From the NCBI GenBank assembly GCA_002423435.1, contig DIWE01000027.1, forward strand, positions 20,669 to 76,180: a DNA stretch of 55,512 nucleotides, in the 5' to 3' direction. The notes under the pieces were generated by a model. It was not told where the DNA came from and did not search any database. It worked only from the letters and a program-made list of their open reading frames with translations. Shown in pieces: positions 15,948 through 24,481 of this stretch. Position 1 is the stretch's first letter. Each line of letters starts with the position of its first letter. The DNA is from Clostridiales bacterium UBA6114. Its GTDB lineage: Bacteria; Bacillota; Clostridia; Oscillospirales; Butyricicoccaceae. The translations under genes and the position numbers were made by a program.

Positions 15948-16024
15948 TGGTCCGAGTGTGGAGATTCGAACTCCAGGCCTCTTGAACCCCATTCAAGCGC
16001 GCTACCAAACTGCGCCACACCCGG
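15948..16024 (-). tRNA. tRNA-Pro (anticodon GGG)
   Basis: This is a 77-nt cloverleaf on the minus strand. The acceptor CCGGGTG pairs with CACTCGG (one G-T pair). The D arm is GCGC-AGTTTGGTA-GCGC. The anticodon stem CTTGA/TCAAG carries loop ATGGGGT, giving anticodon GGG. The T arm is TGGAG-TTCGAAT-CTCCA. Discriminator A and an encoded CCA end complete it. It reads proline CCC/CCU codons. tRNA genes are common integration targets, and the neighbouring stretch has repeat and hairpin clutter. Confidence 0.96.
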
Positions 16025-16120
16025 TTTTACGGCGCAAGAAACATGATAGCACACTTAAACGATATTTTCAAGCTTTATTTATGCATAGTCCGCCTCGATT
16101 TCGAAAAAATAAGTTCGGTG

Positions 16121-16807
16121 ATGAATATGGCTACTTCTGTGATAAGAACTTTAATTCTATACGCGATCATTATTGTCGCGGTCAGGCTGATGGGGAAACG
16201 GGAGATCGGGCAGCTTCAGCCGACCGAGCTTGTCGTGATGATCCTGATGTCGGAGCTTGCGGCCGTTCCGATGCAGGATTTCGGCATCCCTCTGATCAAC
16301 GGCGTTGTTCCGATTATCATTCTCGCGACGGCGGAAATCATTTTATCGGGCCTTGCGCTGAAAAACCTGAAAATGCGAAAAGTGTTTTGCGGAAATCCCG
16401 TTCAAATCATTCAAAACGGTATTATCAATCAAAAAAACCTGTGGGAAACGCGCATGAGTATCGACGATCTTCTGGAAGAGCTTCGATTGAAAAATGTACA
16501 CAACCTGTGCGACGTACAGTATGCCCAGATTGAAACAAACGGCCAGCTCAGCATTATTTTGACGCCGCTTGCAAGACCGACGACGGCCGGCATGCTGAAT
16601 CTGCCGCCCGAGCTTACAAGCTTCGCCTCAACAATCATATCCGACGGGCGCCTCATGCAGGATAACTTAAACAGCTCGGGACGTGACATAAACTGGGTCC
16701 GGCAGACGCTGAGGAACAACAATATAGCGAATATCGAGGACGTCTTTCTGCTTTCCGCCGATCAGCATGAAAATATTATTTGCATAAAAAAGGAGAACCT
16801 AAAGTGA
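16121..16807 (+). CDS. DUF421 (YetF-like) membrane protein (228 aa)
   Basis: The N-terminal part has three membrane segments (VIRTLILYAIIIVAVRLMGK and beyond) and the family-typical MGKREIGQLQPTELVVMILM. A soluble DUF421 domain follows (from NPVQIIQNGIINQKNLWETR). YetF-like proteins are linked to spore or envelope functions in Firmicutes, but the biochemical role is not established. The start is set at ATG 16121; earlier in-frame starts would run toward the tRNA. Its TGA overlaps the GTG of the next gene. Confidence 0.88.
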   Translation: MNMATSVIRTLILYAIIIVAVRLMGKREIGQLQPTELVVMILMSELAAVPMQDFGIPLINGVVPIIILATAEIILSGLALKNLKMRKVFCGNPVQIIQNGIINQKNLWETRMSIDDLLEELRLKNVHNLCDVQYAQIETNGQLSIILTPLARPTTAGMLNLPPELTSFASTIISDGRLMQDNLNSSGRDINWVRQTLRNNNIANIEDVFLLSADQHENIICIKKENLK

Positions 16808-17184
16808 AGCGGATGCCCGGAGCCATAATCGTACTGATTTCCCTGATATTGCTTTCGTGGATCAACTATACGCTGATCCGCAATCTGGAAACGAAAATTA
16901 CCGAGAATATCGATTACAGCTTAAATGCCATCATGTCGGACGACTATGAAAACGCAAACGACTACCTTCAGGATGCGCAGACGATTTTTCAAAACTCCGA
17001 AGGTTACCTGGGAGCTGTCGTCAGACATGCGGAGCTTGACAGCGCGTTTTTATCCTTTGCCCGCCTTTCGGCGCTTTTACAGGTTCAGGACAAGGACTCC
17101 TATATTGAGGAGTGCGAGGTCTTAAAAAAGATGATTGAGCATATCAGCGATATGGAAAGTTTGAGCATCAGAAACGTTTTGTGA
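16804..17184 (+). CDS. DUF4363-like membrane-anchored protein (126 aa)
   Basis: It has one N-terminal membrane helix (AIIVLISLILLSWINYTLI) followed by an all-helical exported domain. The size, layout and position after a DUF421 gene match DUF4363. The start is GTG 16804, overlapping the DUF421 stop (GTGA) with AAGGAG upstream, so the two are coupled. Function is unknown; it probably works with the DUF421 protein at the membrane. Confidence 0.8.
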   Translation: MKRMPGAIIVLISLILLSWINYTLIRNLETKITENIDYSLNAIMSDDYENANDYLQDAQTIFQNSEGYLGAVVRHAELDSAFLSFARLSALLQVQDKDSYIEECEVLKKMIEHISDMESLSIRNVL

Positions 17185-17246
17185 TCCAAAGCGTACTGAT
17201 CCCGCATATCGTCCGCTTCAGCCGTGTACGTTCCGACAAAAGAAAA

Positions 17247-17269
17247 AGCCGCGACAAATTATCGTGGCT
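17247..17269 (-). terminator. Terminator of nrdR
   Basis: AGCCACGA and TCGCGGCT pair on the minus strand and are followed by TTTTTCTTTT. It lies 25 bases past the nrdR stop. Confidence 0.6.
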
Positions 17270-17293
17270 AAGAGTCATATTCATTTACCATTC

Positions 17294-17749
17294 TTATTTT
17301 TCGTTTAACAGCTTGTTCAGCTCAGACATAAAGGTGTTTATATCCTTAAACTGCCGGTAGACCGACGCAAAACGCACATAAGCCACCTCGTCGATCTTTT
17401 TCAGCCTTTCCATAACAAGCTCTCCAATTTTTTGTGACGTAATTTCCCGTTCAAGCGAGTTTAACAGTACCTGTTCTATTTCGTCCGCAAGGCTCTCAAG
17501 CTTGTTCAGCGGAACGGAACGTTTTTCACAGGCCTTAACCAGCCCGGCCAGTACTTTGTTTTTATCAAAGGTTTGTCTGGAACCGTCTTTTTTGATAATG
17601 ACAAGAGGCAGGCTCTCGATCGTCTCATATGTCGTAAACCGTTTCTGGCAGGATAAGCATTCCCGTCTGCGCCGGATGCAGGTGCTCTCCTCGGCAGGCC
17701 TTGAATCAACGACTTTGCTTTCTTCAAAACCGCAATATGGACATTTCAA
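17294..17749 (-). CDS. nrdR: Transcriptional repressor NrdR (151 aa)
   Basis: The zinc ribbon has two Cys pairs (KCPYCGFEESKVVDSR and RRECLSCQKRFTTYE). The ATP-cone domain follows (LPLVIIKKDGSRQTFDKNKV to the C-terminus). NrdR senses ATP/dATP and represses ribonucleotide reductase operons through NrdR boxes. Start is TTG at 17749, giving the family-standard MKCPYC beginning, with GAGGTGG upstream; a longer frame to 17815 lacks homology. The length of 151 matches the family. No reductase genes are nearby. Confidence 0.96.
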   Translation of the reverse strand: MKCPYCGFEESKVVDSRPAEESTCIRRRRECLSCQKRFTTYETIESLPLVIIKKDGSRQTFDKNKVLAGLVKACEKRSVPLNKLESLADEIEQVLLNSLEREITSQKIGELVMERLKKIDEVAYVRFASVYRQFKDINTFMSELNKLLNEK

Positions 17750-17823
17750 TGAAAACCACCTCAAAATCCCGACCCTTGATAAATCCATTGTATCACACAA
17801 ATGGCAAATTGTCATTCTTTAGA

Positions 17824-18123
17824 TCAGCAGGCCAAAAAGTCTTCTATGATATCGGGCAGGGATGTCGGAGTAACTTTGTTCCGAATCAGGCATGTAAGTA
17901 AATCGGTTATCTTCTTCTCATCGATGGAAATGTCGCGAAACTCGGCTTTCTGCTCGCTTTGTGCGCCGTTTTCCGAAAACATGGTAATTGAAATGCCATA
18001 TGTTTCAATACCAATTTTGTTCTCCGACGTTACCTTATCGACGAGAAGGTCGTAGTGTAAGAGAAGCTTCTCTCCCACCTCATCATCCAAAACAAGAACA
18101 TCTTTGGTTTTTTCCAACAGCAT
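17824..18123 (-). CDS. DUF6514-like hypothetical protein (99 aa)
   Basis: The protein is small and soluble (EKTKDVLVLDDEVGEKLLLH, then YGISITMFSENG and VTPTSLPDIIEDFLAC). It matches, from memory, the Clostridial family DUF6514: a beta-rich start and a helical VTP..L.D..EDFL end. No function is known. It lies 74 bases upstream of the nrdR start on the same strand and could be co-transcribed with it. Confidence 0.65.
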   Translation of the reverse strand: MLLEKTKDVLVLDDEVGEKLLLHYDLLVDKVTSENKIGIETYGISITMFSENGAQSEQKAEFRDISIDEKKITDLLTCLIRNKVTPTSLPDIIEDFLAC

Positions 18124-18371
18124 CTCAGATTCACTCCCATCTTAATCGTTTCGTTATGCTTAATTTACTGCTCATGTATTTTTGTATATTAATTCACTCA
18201 TTATGGTGAGAATCTGTTTTGCTTGTCCGAAAGAAATCTATTGTCAAAAATACAGATGTATTTTTATCGTCGATCTTGCATAAAAGGCTCTGAGAATGTC
18301 TTTGTGGCTGGTAAATATAATTTTATTCTTTTTTTCTATTCTTTTCCATCTGATTTTTTCGCAAATTACGA

Positions 18372-19163
18372 CTAAATTTGACAATTAATGATTTCCTGTA
18401 AAAATTTTCCTGATTCTATTATATCATTTAATTTCACGTAATTTGACGAATAAATTTCAATTATGATGTCGTTTTTATATTTTTTTTGTTTTATTAATTC
18501 AAAAAACTTATAATAATTCATATCCCCTTTCCCGGGCAGGAGGCAGGTGTCGCGGTCGTTGTAATCGCATATATGAATATTCCGGAGGGCATCCCCCATG
18601 GCTTCAACGTAGCTTTCAGGTGAACTGCCCGCGCGGATCGCCTGTTTGATGTCCAGCGTAAAGCAAAGCTGCGGCAGAGACTCCCTGAGCATTTCTACAT
18701 ACTCCGGGCTTTTCGAACGGCACCAGGCCACGTTTTCCTGCGAGATCACAAGGCCGTAGGGCTTCGCGGCGTCGCAGAGCCCCTGATAAGCCTCCACGAT
18801 TACAGGGAAAGCCGGCCGGTCGAAACTAAGTCCAGAAACAGTCGAACGTTCTCCGTGAAAGGTTAAAAAGGACGGCGACAGCCCTCCCAGCGCCTCAAAA
18901 TAACGCCTGTATCTGTCGATGCTGTCTCTTGTGCGGCGCCCGTACGCGCTGAAAAACATCATGCTTTCAAACGAGGCGGTAAAAAAATGGACGGAAACAA
19001 CCGTAATCCCGTAATGCCTGCAGATTTTCCTTATCAGCGAAATATATGGTTTTCCCATTTCGCTGTCCGAATTAATAAACAGTTCAACCTTGCGAAAGCC
19101 AAGCTCTCCCGCAAGCTTTAACGACTCAGCCGTGTCAAGAGGATAAAAGCATGCGGTGGACAT
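18372..19163 (-). CDS. Sugar phosphate isomerase/epimerase-like TIM barrel (263 aa)
   Basis: This is an AP-endonuclease-2/xylose-isomerase-like barrel. Likely metal residues are Glu in LVISQENVAWCRS, Asp in CFTLDIKQAIRAG, His in NIHICDYNDRDT and Glu in IIIEIYSSNYVK. Family members isomerise or epimerise sugars; the substrate is not readable. The start ATG has GAGGTAGGG upstream. The gene stands alone, between an AT-rich gap (18124-18371, no feature seen) and an opposite-strand small membrane protein. Confidence 0.82.
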   Translation of the reverse strand: MSTACFYPLDTAESLKLAGELGFRKVELFINSDSEMGKPYISLIRKICRHYGITVVSVHFFTASFESMMFFSAYGRRTRDSIDRYRRYFEALGGLSPSFLTFHGERSTVSGLSFDRPAFPVIVEAYQGLCDAAKPYGLVISQENVAWCRSKSPEYVEMLRESLPQLCFTLDIKQAIRAGSSPESYVEAMGDALRNIHICDYNDRDTCLLPGKGDMNYYKFFELIKQKKYKNDIIIEIYSSNYVKLNDIIESGKFLQEIINCQI

Positions 19164-19345
19164 CCCTACCTCTATGATAATCGCCTCCCATACCGATAAT
19201 ATGTTCTTTTAAGGGCAGGAAATTTTTTTTTATTGAATCGGGGCCATATGCGTATTATACTATTTTATGTTACTGCCGGACAATGCCAAATGTTCCGGAA
19301 CATATTGCCCAAGGTAAAAATAAACGGATAAGGCGGTCTGCGCCT

Positions 19346-19600
19346 ATGGTACATAAGCTGTTGATTTATATTCATAATTTAATTCCGCTTGCAAAAACCG
19401 TGCTTTGGGGAGGAATGGGCATTGTATCGGCAATGCTCTTTTCCGCGTTTTTAATGACGGTTTTCTCCGCCGACTCCTGCGAGGGCTATCTGATCTATCT
19501 TGCCGCGAGGCAGGTGTGTGGTCTCGCCTTTGTGGTTTTCGTTGAAACAGCTGTCTGCACGTTTTTAATTCATTCTTATGCTGCAAACTATGAAAATTAA
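19346..19600 (+). CDS. Small membrane protein (84 aa)
   Basis: Two hydrophobic helices are predicted (AKTVLWGGMGIVSAMLFSAF and CGLAFVVFVETAVCTFLIHS), with no known domain. The start is uncertain: ATG 19346 and ATG 19283 are both possible and neither has a good ribosome site. A bidirectional terminator follows at 19624-19650. Membrane topology and a clean terminator support a real gene; the function is unknown. Confidence 0.5.
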   Translation: MVHKLLIYIHNLIPLAKTVLWGGMGIVSAMLFSAFLMTVFSADSCEGYLIYLAARQVCGLAFVVFVETAVCTFLIHSYAANYEN

Positions 19601-19623
19601 AACTGAAACCCTATAAAAAAGGT

Positions 19624-19650
19624 GCCGGCCAAATTGGCCGGCATTTTTTT
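19624..19650. terminator. Bidirectional terminator between the small membrane gene and secF
   Basis: GCCGGCC-AAATT-GGCCGGC is flanked by T runs on both strands (ATTTTTTTT on plus, ACCTTTTTTAT on minus). It serves the plus-strand small gene and the minus-strand secF. Confidence 0.8.
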
Positions 19651-19665
19651 TATTAAGCCTTTTTA

Positions 19666-20571
19666 TTAAGCCTTTTTGAACGTTTTTCTGAAGAAAGACC
19701 AGAGCGGCCCCGCAAGAAACGCCGACGAATATGCGCCGCTTACGATTCCCACCACGATCGGCAGTGCAAAATTCTTCAAAGACGGCACGCCCAGGATCAG
19801 GATCATAATAATTGTAAACAGTGTGGTTAAAGAGGTGTTGATCGTTCTGGGCATGGTCTGCCATATGCTGCGGTCGACTACCTGGGAAAAGCTTTCCTTT
19901 CTTGCAAACTTCATATTCTCACGGATTCTGTCAAAAATGATGATGCTTGCGTTGATCGAATAGCCCAGGATGGTCAGGCAGGCCGCGATAAAGTTCATAT
20001 TCATCGGGATCTGGAAAATGACATAGACGCTCATCATAACCAGAAGATCGTGGATCAGGCAGATGACCGCCGCAAGTCCCGATTTGAATTCAAAGCGAAA
20101 CGTAATATAAATCAGCATCAGAACAGCCGCGATCAAGGCCGACAAAAATGCCTTCGTTTTCAGATCCTGACCGACGACCGAGGAAACATTGTCCGATTGA
20201 AGCAGATCTTTATCTTCCAAGCTGTATTTTGTTTTCAGCGCGTCAAAAACCTTTGCGCGGGTTTCGCTTGAAAGCTCCTTGACTTTAATGATGACTTCCG
20301 TTCCGTCCCCTGTCTTTTGGATGGAGGAAGCATCCTGCCCCGACGAGTCTTTTACAATCTTCGAAACGTCGCTGCTTACCGCCTGGTCAACCTGGGTATG
20401 CAGGGCGACATGCATTGTCGTCCCTCCCGTAAAATCAATATCCAGGTTAAACAGATTCATTCCGAAAGGCGCGGCGAGAATTCCAAAAAGGCCTGTGATC
20501 GTAAGAAGCAGGGACAAAATAAGAATCCATTTGAAATTTTTCGTCGGACTGAATTTTATTCTTTCAAACAT
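19666..20571 (-). CDS. secF: Protein translocase subunit SecF (301 aa)
   Basis: SecF has six membrane segments and a periplasmic domain. Visible landmarks are FNLDIDFTGGTTMHVAL near residue 40, TIIMILILGVPSLKNFALPI and the VGIVSGAYSSAFLAGPLW end. With SecD it uses the proton or sodium gradient to complete Sec-dependent export. It follows secD by 22 bases with GGAGG before ATG. The order secD-secF is standard. Confidence 0.96.
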   Translation of the reverse strand: MFERIKFSPTKNFKWILILSLLLTITGLFGILAAPFGMNLFNLDIDFTGGTTMHVALHTQVDQAVSSDVSKIVKDSSGQDASSIQKTGDGTEVIIKVKELSSETRAKVFDALKTKYSLEDKDLLQSDNVSSVVGQDLKTKAFLSALIAAVLMLIYITFRFEFKSGLAAVICLIHDLLVMMSVYVIFQIPMNMNFIAACLTILGYSINASIIIFDRIRENMKFARKESFSQVVDRSIWQTMPRTINTSLTTLFTIIMILILGVPSLKNFALPIVVGIVSGAYSSAFLAGPLWSFFRKTFKKA

Positions 20572-20593
20572 AATATTAACCTCCCTCCGTTCC

Positions 20594-21883
20594 TTATGCC
20601 CCGTAGGCCTTAATATTTTTGATTTTGAAGTCGACCATCCGGTTTAATAAGAAATGAGTAACCGTAAGCGCCGTAAACATCGACACAATGATGCCGAGCC
20701 CCAGGGTGATCGCAAAGCCGACAAGGGGGCCTGTCCCGAAGAAATACAGCACTAAAGCCGCGATGAAGGTTGTCGTATTGGAGTCGAGAATTGCAGTAAA
20801 CGCACGCTTAAATCCCGCGTCGATCGCACTCTTGATCGTTTTGCCGCTTCGAAGCTCCTCTTTGATGCGTTCGAAAATCACAACGTTTGCGTCGACCGCC
20901 ATACCGACCGACAGGATAATGCCCGCGATACCCGGAAGCGAGAGGTTTACCCTGAAAATCGCAAGCAAAACAAAAACCAGCGCGGTGTAAAGCAGGAGAG
21001 CAATAACGGAAACGATTCCGGGCAGACGGTAGTAGATCATCATGAAAATCGCGACCAGGATTAAACCGATCAGTCCCGCGATGAGGCTGGTTTCAAGAGC
21101 TTTCTCACCAAGCTGCGGGCCGACCGCGCGAAGCTCGACGTCTTTTAAGGAGAACGGAAGCTGTCCGATGCTGATCAGGCTCGCTAGCCTGCCCGCTTCC
21201 TTTGCGTCCATACTGCCGCTGATCATGACGTCCTCAGACTGAATCCCTGTGGACGCGTATTCAGATCCGACCGTCGGCTGGCTGATCGGCTCGTTGTCCA
21301 GTACAATCGAAATATAGTTTTTGCCGCTTTCCTTGCCGGCGGCGGCTTTTGTCGCGGCCGCGAATTTATCGACCGCATCCGCATTGAGCGTCAGCGAAAC
21401 ATAATTCTTCTGGATATTGGAGCTGTCTATCACGCCGACCTGAGCCTTTGCGCTTTTAATATCGCTGCCGGAAAGCACGACATTTCCGTCCGAATCCAGA
21501 AACTGAAGCTGCGCGGTCGGGCCAAGGTCCTCGATCGCCTGCTCCGGGTTTGAGATCGCCGGAATCTCGACAGTGATCCGCCGGTCGCCGTTTTTGTAAA
21601 GCTGCGCCTCGGTATATCCGAAGGTCGTCAGCCTCTGGCGAAGCATCGCCATAGCGCTGTTCATTTCCTGTTTCAGCGTTTCCGCGTCGATATCCCCCTG
21701 GATCTGGGCCTCAAAGGTAATCACCGAACCGCCGACAAGATCCAGCCCGCGCCGGATTCCGTTTTTCTCATCGAATGCGCTTGGAATCTGAAAATTGCCA
21801 ATCGTAAAGCCCCAAACTGCAGTAAAACACAACAGCAAAATAATCGCAATAACCAAAATAAATGAAACGATACTCCTGGTCAT
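20594..21883 (-). CDS. secD: Protein translocase subunit SecD (429 aa)
   Basis: SecD shows the N-terminal helix and the conserved IRRGLDLVGGSVITFEAQ. A P1 head domain follows, then five more membrane helices (LILVAIFMMIYYRLPGIVSV and onward) ending in an RND-like core. The start is ATG 21883, directly after a strong AGGAGG; the frame extends to 21949 but without a ribosome site. The length is close to other Firmicute SecDs. It forms an operon with secF. Confidence 0.96.
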   Translation of the reverse strand: MTRSIVSFILVIAIILLLCFTAVWGFTIGNFQIPSAFDEKNGIRRGLDLVGGSVITFEAQIQGDIDAETLKQEMNSAMAMLRQRLTTFGYTEAQLYKNGDRRITVEIPAISNPEQAIEDLGPTAQLQFLDSDGNVVLSGSDIKSAKAQVGVIDSSNIQKNYVSLTLNADAVDKFAAATKAAAGKESGKNYISIVLDNEPISQPTVGSEYASTGIQSEDVMISGSMDAKEAGRLASLISIGQLPFSLKDVELRAVGPQLGEKALETSLIAGLIGLILVAIFMMIYYRLPGIVSVIALLLYTALVFVLLAIFRVNLSLPGIAGIILSVGMAVDANVVIFERIKEELRSGKTIKSAIDAGFKRAFTAILDSNTTTFIAALVLYFFGTGPLVGFAITLGLGIIVSMFTALTVTHFLLNRMVDFKIKNIKAYGA

Positions 21884-21955
21884 TTGTTTTTGTCGCCTCC
21901 TGTAAAAATACACAGGAAGTATTATATACGCACCTTGAGTATAAGTCAATCAAAA

Positions 21956-21979
21956 AGGCGCCGCTTAAAAACGGCGCCT
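21956..21979 (-). terminator. Terminator of purB
   Basis: AGGCGCCG and CGGCGCCT pair around an A-rich loop. On the minus strand the stem is followed by TTTTTGATT. It lies five bases past the purB stop. Confidence 0.75.
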
Positions 21980-21983
21980 CACA

Positions 21984-23414
21984 TTATATTTTTACTTCTG
22001 TGGGAATGTCTGGCATATCGCCGAGGTCATTCAGATAAGGCATTACATACCCCGATAAAAATTCATCCACCTGCTCGCCGGAGCGTCCGATATAAAGGGC
22101 CGGGTCGAGCACCTTTTCAATCTCGGGGAGGGTAAGCTCAAACAGCGGATCGTCCGCGATGCGCCGGGCAAGATCGTTTTTAAGTCCCAGCTCCTTTATC
22201 CGCCTGCCTGCTTCCATGGAATGCTCCCGGATGCGCTCGTGAAGCACCTGGCGGTCTCCGCCGCGCTTGACGGCGCGCATCATAATATTTTCGGTCGCCA
22301 TGAACGGAAGCTCCTCCATGACGTGTGCCCGTATGACGTTCGGATAGACGACAAGCCCCTCCGCGATATTGCAGTAAATGTTCAAAATCGCGTCGACCGC
22401 GAGAAACCCTTCCGGGATCGATATGCGCTTGTTGGCCGAATCGTCGAGCGTGCGCTCAAACCATTGCGCAGACGCCGTCAGCGCGGGGTTTAATGCGTCC
22501 GCGATCACATAACGCGAAAGCGCGCAGATCCGCTCCGAGCGCATCGGGTTGCGTTTGTAAGGCATTGCGGAGGACCCGATCTGATTTTTTTCAAACGGCT
22601 CCTCGATTTCCTTCAAATGCTGCAAAAGGCGAAGGTCGGACGCGAATTTCGACGCGCTCTGCGCAATTCCGGACAAAACGGAAAGTACCTGCGCGTCCGT
22701 TTTGCGGGAATAGGTCTGCCCGGAGACCGGGACGCATTCGGAAAACTCCATCTCCAAAGCGATCAGCCGGTCAAGCTCCTTGGCCTTCCCATGGTCCCCG
22801 TCGAAAAGCTCGAGAAAGCTCGCCTGGGTCCCGGTGGTCCCCTTCGAGCCGAGAAGCTTGAGCGACGAGACGCGGTAGTCGAGCTCCTTAAGATCCATCA
22901 TGAGCTCGCTTGCCCACAGCGTCGCGCGTTTTCCCACGGTGGTAAGCTGCGCCGGCTGAAAATGGGTAAAGCCGAGCGTCGGCAGGGATTTGTATTCTTC
23001 GGCAAACGCGCAAAGCGATTTGATCGCTTTGACCAGCTTTTTCCGGAGAAGCTTTAAGCCCTCCCTCATCTGGACGATATCGGTGTTGTCGCCGACATAG
23101 GCGCTTGTCGCGCCGAGATGGATAATGCCCGCGGCTTTCGGGCACTGTTTTCCGTATGCGTAAACGTGGGCCATCACGTCGTGGCGCACCTTGCGCTCCC
23201 GTTCTTCCGCATCCTCGTAATTGATGTCGTCCGAATGGGCGCAAAGCTCCGCGATCTGTTCATCCGAGATATTGAGCCCGAGCTTCTGCTCCGCCCTTGC
23301 AAGCGCGATCCAGAGCCTCCGCCATGTCCTGAACTTCATGTCGGGTGAAAAGATGTAGAGCATCTCGTCGCTTGCATATCTCCCGGCAAAAGGGCTTTCG
23401 TAAACGTTTTTCAA
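21984..23414 (-). CDS. purB: Adenylosuccinate lyase (476 aa)
   Basis: The enzyme cleaves SAICAR to AICAR and adenylosuccinate to AMP in purine synthesis. The fumarase-superfamily signature GSSAMPYKRNPMRSERIC is clear, as are KGTTGTQASFLELFDGDHGK and the His-containing LGFTHFQPAQLTTVGKR. Start is TTG 23414 with GGAGGGATACGGGG upstream. It follows the type II pantothenate kinase gene by 27 bases, suggesting a shared transcript. There is no purine riboswitch or other pur gene nearby. Confidence 0.96.
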   Translation of the reverse strand: MKNVYESPFAGRYASDEMLYIFSPDMKFRTWRRLWIALARAEQKLGLNISDEQIAELCAHSDDINYEDAEERERKVRHDVMAHVYAYGKQCPKAAGIIHLGATSAYVGDNTDIVQMREGLKLLRKKLVKAIKSLCAFAEEYKSLPTLGFTHFQPAQLTTVGKRATLWASELMMDLKELDYRVSSLKLLGSKGTTGTQASFLELFDGDHGKAKELDRLIALEMEFSECVPVSGQTYSRKTDAQVLSVLSGIAQSASKFASDLRLLQHLKEIEEPFEKNQIGSSAMPYKRNPMRSERICALSRYVIADALNPALTASAQWFERTLDDSANKRISIPEGFLAVDAILNIYCNIAEGLVVYPNVIRAHVMEELPFMATENIMMRAVKRGGDRQVLHERIREHSMEAGRRIKELGLKNDLARRIADDPLFELTLPEIEKVLDPALYIGRSGEQVDEFLSGYVMPYLNDLGDMPDIPTEVKI

Positions 23415-23441
23415 CCCCGTATCCCTCCGTATATAAAGCGG

Positions 23442-24263
23442 TTATAATGTATCGTGGCACATGGCGGCGCCGATCGCCGTCGCATATTCGGCGTTCGGCG
23501 GTATGATATAATGAACGCCGTACAGCTTTTCAAGGTTTGTGAAGATTTCCTTCGCTTTTTCAATCGTCGTAAGGTTTCCCGTAAGTACGATATCATTGAT
23601 ATGGTCCGCACGGCTTGCGAAAACGGCGAACATTCCGATCGTCTGAAAAACCAGATTCAGTATGCCAAGCGCGATATCGGCGTTTGTCGCAAGATCGCTG
23701 ATTTTGCCGAAATTGGAAGCGGTCGTATCCATCGTCATGCCGGATATGATATCCTTTGAAATATCGCCGACGGTCAGGTCGACATTGGCAAGGTTCCCGG
23801 AGGAGGCGAGCTCGACGATGTTGTCGAAATCGCGGATATTGAAGATCTTCGAGGAAAGCCCCAAAAGCGTGCCTCCGCCGATCCCGGTGCCGCCGAGATG
23901 CCTTACCGTTTTCCCGCTCGCATGGACAAACGCCGTTCCAGTGCCCATCGACACGATGATCGCCCGGTCGATACCCGAAAGATACTGGCCGCCGTACCCG
24001 ATCGCGCGGAACTCGTCGACCCGCTTTGTCGGCAGGTTATACATTCCGTCGCTGATAAAGGTCGCGCCGACGCCCGTAAACATAATTTCCTCGACCGAGC
24101 TTAGGCCGAGGCCGTTTTCGCTTAAAAATTTCCCGAAAGCGCCGTATGCCGACGTGACCTGGTCGCCCGCCTTTACCTTAAGGCACCCCGAGATTTTTCC
24201 GTCCTTCAAGCCGACGATCTTTGTTGTGCTGCCGCCGATGTCAATGCCGATAAAATACCCCAA
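23442..24263 (-). CDS. coaW: Type II pantothenate kinase (273 aa)
   Basis: This is an ASKHA-fold kinase with the phosphate-1 motif FIGIDIGGSTTKIVGLKDGK at the N-terminus. The segments IIVSMGTGTAFVHA and HLGGTGIGGGTLLGLS are typical of type II (eukaryote/Staphylococcus-like) pantothenate kinases rather than CoaA or CoaX. It phosphorylates pantothenate in the first step of coenzyme A synthesis. Start TTG 24263 has GAGGTGACGCC upstream. It is followed by purB. An N-acetylhexosamine kinase is less likely. Confidence 0.85.
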   Translation of the reverse strand: MGYFIGIDIGGSTTKIVGLKDGKISGCLKVKAGDQVTSAYGAFGKFLSENGLGLSSVEEIMFTGVGATFISDGMYNLPTKRVDEFRAIGYGGQYLSGIDRAIIVSMGTGTAFVHASGKTVRHLGGTGIGGGTLLGLSSKIFNIRDFDNIVELASSGNLANVDLTVGDISKDIISGMTMDTTASNFGKISDLATNADIALGILNLVFQTIGMFAVFASRADHINDIVLTGNLTTIEKAKEIFTNLEKLYGVHYIIPPNAEYATAIGAAMCHDTL

Positions 24264-24481
24264 AAGGCGTCACCTCTTACTCTTCTCCCCGCTCCGTCCC
24301 GGTGGATGCTTTCCGGCTTCCCGGCGCACACGGAAAAGGAGCTTTGCAAAAATGCCGGCCGCGGCCGGATATTTTGCATCGGCAGACGCCCTTTCCATGG
24401 TTTTCATTCTTCGGGACGGCTTACAAATTATTATTAAATCATAACAGCGCTTTATTGTCCATAGCGAAAGCGCAAAAAAGG

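Noticed and set aside
15683..16054. Minus-strand open frame across tRNA-Pro
   Set aside because: Its start (GVAQFGSALEWGSRGLEFES) is the translation of the tRNA itself, a well-known false gene. The rest covers terminators.
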